Shown in pieces: positions 7,229 to 10,624 of a stretch of DNA of 10,624 nucleotides. Both the position numbers and the translations under genes were made by a program. Under the pieces are notes generated by a model that saw only the letters and a list, made by a program, of their open reading frames with translations, did no database searches and was not told where the DNA came from. The DNA is from an uncultured Desulfuromonadales bacterium (GTDB lineage Bacteria > Desulfobacterota > Desulfuromonadia > Desulfuromonadales > Geopsychrobacteraceae), in NCBI GenBank assembly GCA_947259685.1, contig CAMYNC010000125.1:1-10624 (forward strand). The letters are read 5' to 3'. Each line of letters opens with the position of its first letter. The stretch's first letter is position 1.

Positions 7229-7813
7229 ATGTTAAAAAAACTGTTGTTATTGATTATTGCGGTAATGATCGGAGCTCCAGCAAGCTTTGCTGCGACTTAC
7301 CAGCTCGATCCGGCACATACCCAAATCCACTTCACCATTCCACACCTGATGGTGTTTAAGGTACGCGGCAACTTCAATGATTTCTCCGGAGCGATTGAAG
7401 CAGACGCAACCAAAAACTCCCTGAATTCGGCTAAAGCTACTGTGCAGATTGCCTCAATCGACACCCGCAACCAGAAGCGCGATGATCATCTGCGCAGTGC
7501 TGACTTTTTTGAGGCGGACAAATACCCGGAGATGACCTTTGTCAGCAAAACTGTCAGCGGTAGCGGCAGCGATATTCAGGTCGTCGGCGACCTCACCATC
7601 AAAGGGATCACCAAGGAAGTCACTTTAAATGGCGCCTTCCTGGGAGCCGCGATCGACCCCTGGGGCAATCAACGGGCCGGGTTTGAGGCGACCGGCAAGA
7701 TTAACCGCAAAGATTTCGGGCTGACCTGGAATAAAGCCCTGGAAACCGGCGGCGTAGTGGTCGGTGAGGAAGTGGAGATCGGCCTGGAAGTTGAAGCGAT
7801 CATGAATAAATAG
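7229..7813 (+). CDS. YceI-family periplasmic lipid-binding protein
   Basis: The 194-residue protein starts with a signal peptide: basic MLKK, a Leu/Ile-rich core, and a likely cut after Ala21 (ASFA/ATYQ). The mature part opens TYQLDPAHTQIHFTIPHL, the YceI hallmark. It also has the DTRNQKRDDHLRSADFFEADKYPEM block split over about residues 93-117, LTIKGITKEVTL and the conserved terminal region with NRKDFGLTWN. Family knowledge: YceI proteins form a lipocalin-like beta-barrel that binds polyisoprenoid or other long hydrophobic chains in the periplasm; the physiological role is poorly known. The ribosome-binding site GGGAGG (7217-7222), six bases upstream, is strong. It is transcribed alone and divergently from the LysR gene, its probable regulator. 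Confidence 0.95.
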   Translation: MLKKLLLLIIAVMIGAPASFAATYQLDPAHTQIHFTIPHLMVFKVRGNFNDFSGAIEADATKNSLNSAKATVQIASIDTRNQKRDDHLRSADFFEADKYPEMTFVSKTVSGSGSDIQVVGDLTIKGITKEVTLNGAFLGAAIDPWGNQRAGFEATGKINRKDFGLTWNKALETGGVVVGEEVEIGLEVEAIMNK

Positions 7814-7835
7814 TCAATCACAATCTCAATCACAA
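7814..7835. repeat. Two-copy direct repeat after the yceI-like gene
   Basis: TCAATCACAA occurs twice (7814-7823 and 7826-7835), separated by TC, immediately after the stop codon. The second copy runs into a short hairpin, ACCGC-CGA-GCGGT (7835-7847). That hairpin lacks a T-tract, so I do not call it a terminator. Confidence 0.6.
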
Positions 7836-7917
7836 CCGCCGAGCGGTGGTCGTTAAGGGTTCAGCTGCCTCGCTTGCGTTACAAAGGGACAATTAAAGGC
7901 CACCCGATAACATATAA

Positions 7918-8004
7918 CAAAGAGTGCCCCGCGGCTGATCAATCGCTGGGCTGCAGATTGGCAACCGGTCAATGGAATTGACCGGGCGGAGCACTTGATC
8001 TTTG
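7918..8004 (-). ncRNA. Structured three-way-junction element (candidate RNA or palindromic element)
   Basis: In the gene-free stretch 7814-8037 these bases fold into a closed structure. The outer helix pairs AGTGCCCCGC (7923-7932) with GCGGAGCACT (7986-7995) and is extended by CAAAG (7918-7922) with CTTTG (8000-8004) across a 4-base bulge. Inside are a perfect 9-bp hairpin with a 3-base loop, CCGGTCAAT-GGA-ATTGACCGG (7965-7985), and a hairpin CAATCGC/GC-A-GATTG (7940-7960). The one imperfect outer pair is C-A on the plus strand but a U-G wobble in minus-strand RNA, so the minus strand pairs better. It would lie 34 bases past the DUF2817 stop. I recognise no known RNA family. It could also be a terminator or a dispersed DNA palindrome. 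Confidence 0.4.
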
Positions 8005-8037
8005 GGGGAACTGGGCTGAATCGAACCTTTGAACCCC

Positions 8038-9093
8038 TCACAAAGCGGCCAGCATTTCGAGACCTCTGACAACCAGAGTCTGGCCGCGCTCGACCAGTCG
8101 TTGCCGCCAGTCTTCTCCCGCTAAGCAAAAAGCTGCTTTCAACTGTTGCTTGGTGGAATGATTCAAACCACCAGCCCCGAAATGATGCCATTGATTTTCT
8201 GCCCGCAGGGCTTTGAAAACCTGCAGGCTCGGGCGGGTACCGAACTCATGGGTAATAAAATCGATTGGGCACTGCGGGAAAAGCGCGCGATAGAGTTCCT
8301 CGTGACCACCGGTGGTTCGATAGCCCAGCACGTCATTCTCCTGCAAATCGCTACTGACCTCCGCCGCCAGCCAGTCACCAAGCTCGGCTGCAGGCGTCGC
8401 TGCCAGGGAGTGCAGCAAAGATTCCTGGCCGGCAGTTCCCAACCCGGTATGCACATCCACCACCAGCAGACGCTGGGGCTTCGGCAGCTGCGCAGTTAGC
8501 CAGTTGCAGTAGTCTGCTGGCCCCCGTTCTAATCGCTGGCCGCCATAAAACAAACCTTTCGGAAATGCATACTGCCCGCAGGCAATCGCAGCTTTTAACG
8601 GCGCATACCCATAACGAAGTAAGTTGTAGCCCAGCTTGAAATAAAAGCCGTCGTAGCGCGGTGGATAGGGTGGATTAAGAAACGGATCGAGTCGGGCATA
8701 GGCCGCAGATACCTGTGGCGGACGGGCAGTAAAGATAAAATTCCGGTTCAGATCGACATTCTGCTCATTGGCCCGCCGCAACCAGCTCATGCCGTATGGA
8801 TTAAGGCAATGCACCAGAACCAGGCCACAATCGCCAGCGATGCTAAGCGACTTTTGCAACAGCTGTATCTGGATCGCCGAACCGGCAAACCCCTCCACTC
8901 CGTGCAGACCGCTGCAATGGATCAGCAGCTTCCCGGCGTCAGGGGCACCTAACCAGGCAAAATCGATACTGAGCGCCTCGCCACCCGGCCCCAGGGCGGC
9001 AATTGGCAGCGAACTCTGCACTGCCCCGGCGGCTACAGCAGCAGCACGGAACCGATCACGAGCGGAAAAATAATCCTTGGCGAAGCATTCCAT
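8038..9093 (-). CDS. DUF2817 family protein, predicted M14-like zinc carboxypeptidase/deacylase
   Basis: The 351-residue protein matches DUF2817, a branch related to M14 zinc carboxypeptidases. Motifs in order are SGLHGVEGFAGSA, giving the HxxE zinc ligands His64 and Glu67; NPYGMSWLRRANEQNVDLNRNF (residues 98-119, with the Asn/Arg substrate-site pattern); VDVHTGLG with the third ligand His215; and THEFGT, where Glu283 is a candidate catalytic Glu. No signal peptide is seen, so it should be cytoplasmic. Family knowledge: hydrolysis of a C-terminal amide or peptide bond is expected, but no substrate is assigned. Start ATG 9093 lacks a strong Shine-Dalgarno (only GAAG nearby). It is transcribed alone, divergent from the double-ACT gene. 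A link to the amide-ligase operon about 4 kb away is speculative. Confidence 0.88.
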   Translation of the reverse strand: MECFAKDYFSARDRFRAAAVAAGAVQSSLPIAALGPGGEALSIDFAWLGAPDAGKLLIHCSGLHGVEGFAGSAIQIQLLQKSLSIAGDCGLVLVHCLNPYGMSWLRRANEQNVDLNRNFIFTARPPQVSAAYARLDPFLNPPYPPRYDGFYFKLGYNLLRYGYAPLKAAIACGQYAFPKGLFYGGQRLERGPADYCNWLTAQLPKPQRLLVVDVHTGLGTAGQESLLHSLAATPAAELGDWLAAEVSSDLQENDVLGYRTTGGHEELYRALFPQCPIDFITHEFGTRPSLQVFKALRAENQWHHFGAGGLNHSTKQQLKAAFCLAGEDWRQRLVERGQTLVVRGLEMLAAL

Positions 9094-9117
9094 AGCTTCG
9101 ATATTAGCAGCTAGAAG

Positions 9118-9180
9118 CCACAGAATTATGCCAAACCGGTTAATTTCTCATTGGTGCGGCCCTTTTCCCGCGATCTGTGG
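9118..9180. other. Divergent intergenic region with a 7-bp inverted repeat
   Basis: The gap between the DUF2817 start (9093) and the ACT gene start (9255) must hold both promoters. CCACAGA (9118-9124) and TCTGTGG (9174-9180) form an inverted repeat around 49 bases, and ACCGGT (9135-9140) is a small palindrome within it. No -35/-10 pair stands out, and I cannot assign a role. Confidence 0.25.
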
Positions 9181-9243
9181 TTAAATATCAGTCTTGAACC
9201 TGAAGCAGTGGATAGCCAGGCAGGCTGACCTTAATGTCACCGC

Positions 9244-9249
9244 AGGAGG
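9244..9249 (+). promoter_or_regulatory. Shine-Dalgarno deciding the ACT protein start
   Basis: A perfect AGGAGG lies five bases before the ATG at 9255. It selects that start over the in-frame ATG at 9234, which would place this sequence inside the gene. Confidence 0.85.
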
Positions 9250-9254
9250 AAACA

Positions 9255-9785
9255 ATGGCAAATCGTTATATCATGACCGCCTTTGGCAAAGACCGCACCG
9301 GAATTGTTGCCGATGTCACCCGGCTGCTTTACGACAGCGACTGCAATCTGGAAGACACCAGCATGTCGATGCTGGCCGATGAGTTCACCCTGAGCCTGCT
9401 TTTTTCCTGCAATAATCAGCACATCGAGGAACAATTGGCCAGGGAATGCCGCCGACTGGAAATGGACAAGGGAATTTCCGCTTTTGTCCGGCCCCTCCAA
9501 GCACAACCGTCGAAAAGCAGCAAAGGCTACAAAACCTGCAACCTGCACATCGAAGGACTCGACCAGGCGGGGATCGTTTACAAAACCAGTCAGTTCCTGG
9601 CCGATCGCCAGCTGAATATTATCCACCTCGCCTCCACCGCGGAGGCCTCACCGCAAAGCGGAGCCACCATTTACAGCATGAACATTCGGGTACAGGTTCC
9701 AGAAGCGATCCCCTTTGCTCAAGTGGAAGAAGAGCTGAACCAACTGGCCGACGAGCTGCATGTCGACGTCAGCCTGTCGCGTTGA
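9255..9785 (+). CDS. GcvR-like double ACT-domain protein
   Basis: The 176-residue protein has two ACT domains and nothing else. The first spans about residues 4-80 (TAFGKDRTGIVADVTRLL, then a SMSMLADEFTLSLLFS strand); the second spans about 90-172 (NLHIEGLDQAGIVYKTSQFL, with ADRQLNIIHLAS). The G.DR.GIV and EGLDQAGIV turns are the typical ligand-binding/dimer loops. Family knowledge: GcvR (COG2716) is a double-ACT regulator that in E. coli binds GcvA and represses the glycine cleavage genes; outside enterics, homologues are generally uncharacterised amino-acid-sensing proteins. No gcv gene or GcvA partner sits beside it, although a LysR regulator (GcvA's superfamily) lies about 2 kb away. No symbol is given because orthology is unproven. 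Confidence 0.85.
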   Translation: MANRYIMTAFGKDRTGIVADVTRLLYDSDCNLEDTSMSMLADEFTLSLLFSCNNQHIEEQLARECRRLEMDKGISAFVRPLQAQPSKSSKGYKTCNLHIEGLDQAGIVYKTSQFLADRQLNIIHLASTAEASPQSGATIYSMNIRVQVPEAIPFAQVEEELNQLADELHVDVSLSR

Positions 9786-9846
9786 ACGACACAACTCAAG
9801 ACCAGCCGAAACAACCATTGGAACACTGCTGGGCGACAGCATTTGC

Positions 9847-9852
9847 TATACT
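9847..9852 (+). promoter_or_regulatory. Candidate -10 element of the small lipoprotein gene
   Basis: TATACT, five of six to consensus, lies 65 bases before the lipoprotein start in the gap after the ACT gene. No good -35 is found at proper spacing; TTGGAA at 9818 is 23 bases away. A sigma54 GG-N10-GC arrangement was checked and does not fit. Confidence 0.25.
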
Positions 9853-9904
9853 GAAAGCTCCTGGGAGAGAACGTTCCCTATATAAACAACCGCCACTAGC
9901 AGGC

Positions 9905-9910
9905 AAGGAG
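9905..9910 (+). promoter_or_regulatory. Shine-Dalgarno of the small lipoprotein gene
   Basis: AAGGAG lies seven bases before the ATG at 9918 and only one base before an in-frame ATG at 9912. It therefore supports the 9918 start and translation of this very short gene. Confidence 0.75.
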
Positions 9911-9917
9911 TATGCAA

Positions 9918-10061
9918 ATGAAGTTTCTGAGTTTGACTGTTGCCGGGATTCTTTTACTGAGTATGGTCTCTGCCTGCGGCAACATTCGCAAACAGAATCC
10001 TCTGGATGTCAAATGCCCATCCTGCGGCTATCTCTGGGAGAAACCGATCGGCCCCCGTTGA
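9918..10061 (+). CDS. Very small lipoprotein with a CPSCG motif
   Basis: This 47-codon gene was read directly from the sequence. It begins MKFLSLTVAGILLLSMVSAC: a lysine, a hydrophobic core and a consensus lipobox VSAC with Cys20 as the lipidation site. Gly21 and Asn22 follow, so there is no Asp+2 inner-membrane retention signal and outer-membrane sorting is plausible. The mature peptide is only 28 residues and contains CPSCGY (Cys33, Cys36), resembling half of a zinc ribbon, then WEKPIGPR at the end. A well-placed AAGGAG and the coherent signal sequence argue that it is real. The function is unknown; the Cys pair could bind metal (perhaps between two molecules), form a disulfide, or be a remnant. 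It is convergent with the NUDIX gene, 22 bases away. Confidence 0.75.
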   Translation: MKFLSLTVAGILLLSMVSACGNIRKQNPLDVKCPSCGYLWEKPIGPR

Positions 10062-10083
10062 TCAGCCTCGCTATCCGCCAGCA

Positions 10084-10521
10084 TTAAGAGACAATCCGGT
10101 AGGGGCCGGTGCTGTAGCTGCGCAGCTGCAGCTCACCGGTATGCTGCAGCAGCACCTCGAGCCGATCACGGTTCACCGGATGCTCGATGCGAGCCAGTGC
10201 TTGCGTGCCCTCAATCCAAACCACCTTGGGGGTTTCTTCACTGGGAATCAACTGTCCGGAGGCATAGGTCGCAGTAAAGCAGAAGATGACGGCCGCAGGC
10301 GCACTGAGTTTCGACCAGACCACCGCAGCTTGAGGAGCATAGATGCTGACCCCGGTCTCTTCACGAACCTCGCGATGCAACGCCTCTTCCAGCGACTCGC
10401 CTTCTTCCACCCGCCCCTGCGGCAATTCCCAACCGCGTTGATGGTGTTTGACCAAGAGCAGTTGATTCTGCTCATTGCGAACCAGGCAACTGACCACCAG
10501 AATATGTTTGGGATGGATCAT
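10084..10521 (-). CDS. NUDIX hydrolase
   Basis: The 145-residue protein contains a complete Nudix box, G-x5-E-x7-RE-V-x-EE-x-GV, from Gly36 to Val58 (WELPQGRVEEGES...LHREVREETGV). All catalytic Glu residues are present, so Mg-dependent cleavage of a nucleoside-diphosphate-X substrate is expected. The substrate cannot be told; the WELPQGR context resembles general housecleaning-type enzymes. Length is that of a single-domain NUDIX protein. Start ATG 10521 has GGGAGGT just upstream on the minus strand, with close spacing. Another minus-strand gene ends 38 bases upstream, so the two are probably co-transcribed. Confidence 0.93.
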   Translation of the reverse strand: MIHPKHILVVSCLVRNEQNQLLLVKHHQRGWELPQGRVEEGESLEEALHREVREETGVSIYAPQAAVVWSKLSAPAAVIFCFTATYASGQLIPSEETPKVVWIEGTQALARIEHPVNRDRLEVLLQHTGELQLRSYSTGPYRIVS

Positions 10522-10559
10522 GCTACCTCCCTGCAGAAAAATTTTACCAACCGCCCTGC

Positions 10560-10624
10560 TCAGCCTTTGAGTAAACGGTGAATCTTGTGGCTCAACTCGG
10601 CCATGGTCGCTGGTTTATTCAGGA
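10560..10624 (-). CDS. C-terminal end of a probable response-regulator receiver domain (truncated by window)
   Basis: On the minus strand an open frame enters at the right edge and ends with TGA at 10562-10560. The visible residues are LNKPATMAELSHKIHRLLKG. The LNKP pattern (Lys followed by cis-Pro, the conserved KP of beta5 in receiver domains), followed by an amphipathic helix ending in LLKG and a stop, is how CheY-like receiver domains and hybrid histidine kinases finish. With only 20 residues this is a recognition from a short motif, and I cannot tell a lone regulator from a hybrid kinase. The NUDIX gene follows after 38 bases. Confidence 0.6.
   Translation of the reverse strand, partial: LNKPATMAELSHKIHRLLKG

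Noticed and set aside
7911..8010. Integron attC site as an explanation for the folded element
   Set aside because: The required RYYYAAC and GTTRRRY core boxes are not found at the ends of the structure, and the neighbouring genes do not look like cassettes.
7999..8037. Possible intact tRNA gene on the minus strand
   Set aside because: The T-loop-like GGTTCGATTC is present, but the T-stem does not pair, and no complementary acceptor strand, anticodon arm or D-arm could be placed.
7853..8191. 112-codon minus-strand open frame covering the gap after the yceI-like gene
   Set aside because: It starts out of frame inside the DUF2817 gene and its product shows no domain; the part in the gap runs through the folded element. 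No ribosome-binding site was seen.
9830..9852. Sigma54 (-24/-12) promoter before the small lipoprotein
   Set aside because: TGGGCGAC...TTTGCT looks similar, but the GG and GC are 11 or 12 bases apart, not the required 10.
10006..10581. 191-codon plus-strand frame across the NUDIX gene
   Set aside because: The minus strand carries a perfect Nudix box with a Shine-Dalgarno; the plus-strand frame is its shadow.

Overview
The window (about 10.6 kb, moderately GC-rich, densely packed) looks like an ordinary chromosomal segment of a Gram-negative bacterium. A lipobox lipoprotein and a YceI protein with a signal peptide both point to an inner membrane and periplasm. The gene repertoire and the C-terminal sequence style of the small TPR protein suggest a Desulfuromonas/Geobacter-like organism. 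That placement is an impression from protein style, not a measurement. I see no transposase, integrase, CRISPR array, rRNA or intact tRNA.

Positions 1-4675 hold a tightly coupled plus-strand operon that enters from the left edge. Its genes are the C-terminal alpha-E part of a protein that is probably a large ATP-grasp/alpha-E fusion, a transglutaminase-like cysteine peptidase, a stand-alone circularly permuted ATP-grasp ligase, a stand-alone alpha-E protein, and a shikimate-kinase-family P-loop kinase. Three of the four junctions overlap by 4-7 bases; the fourth has an 83-base gap with a strong Shine-Dalgarno. ATP-grasp, alpha-E and transglutaminase together form a widespread predicted system for making and processing a peptide-like (amide-linked) compound, whose product is still unknown. 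The duplicated alpha-E module (and probably duplicated ligase) and the coupled kinase are the notable variations here.

Positions 4667-6205 hold a tandem-CBS protein (minus strand) divergent from a small TPR protein (plus strand). Their shared intergenic region has a good match to a Fur box beside a TTGACA element. A DUF188 (YaiI/YqxD) protein follows on the minus strand.

Positions 6206-7813 hold a LysR regulator (minus strand), whose stop abuts the DUF188 start, divergent from a secreted YceI-family protein. An AT-rich palindromic region lies between them.

Positions 7814-9093 begin with a gene-free stretch of about 220 bases. It contains a strongly foldable three-way-junction element, whose pairing is better in the minus-strand RNA, just downstream of a minus-strand DUF2817 (M14-like) predicted metallopeptidase.

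Positions 9255-10624 hold a GcvR-like double-ACT protein and a 47-residue lipoprotein whose short mature part carries a CPSCG motif. On the minus strand are a NUDIX hydrolase and, at the right edge, the last 20 residues of what looks like a response-regulator receiver domain.
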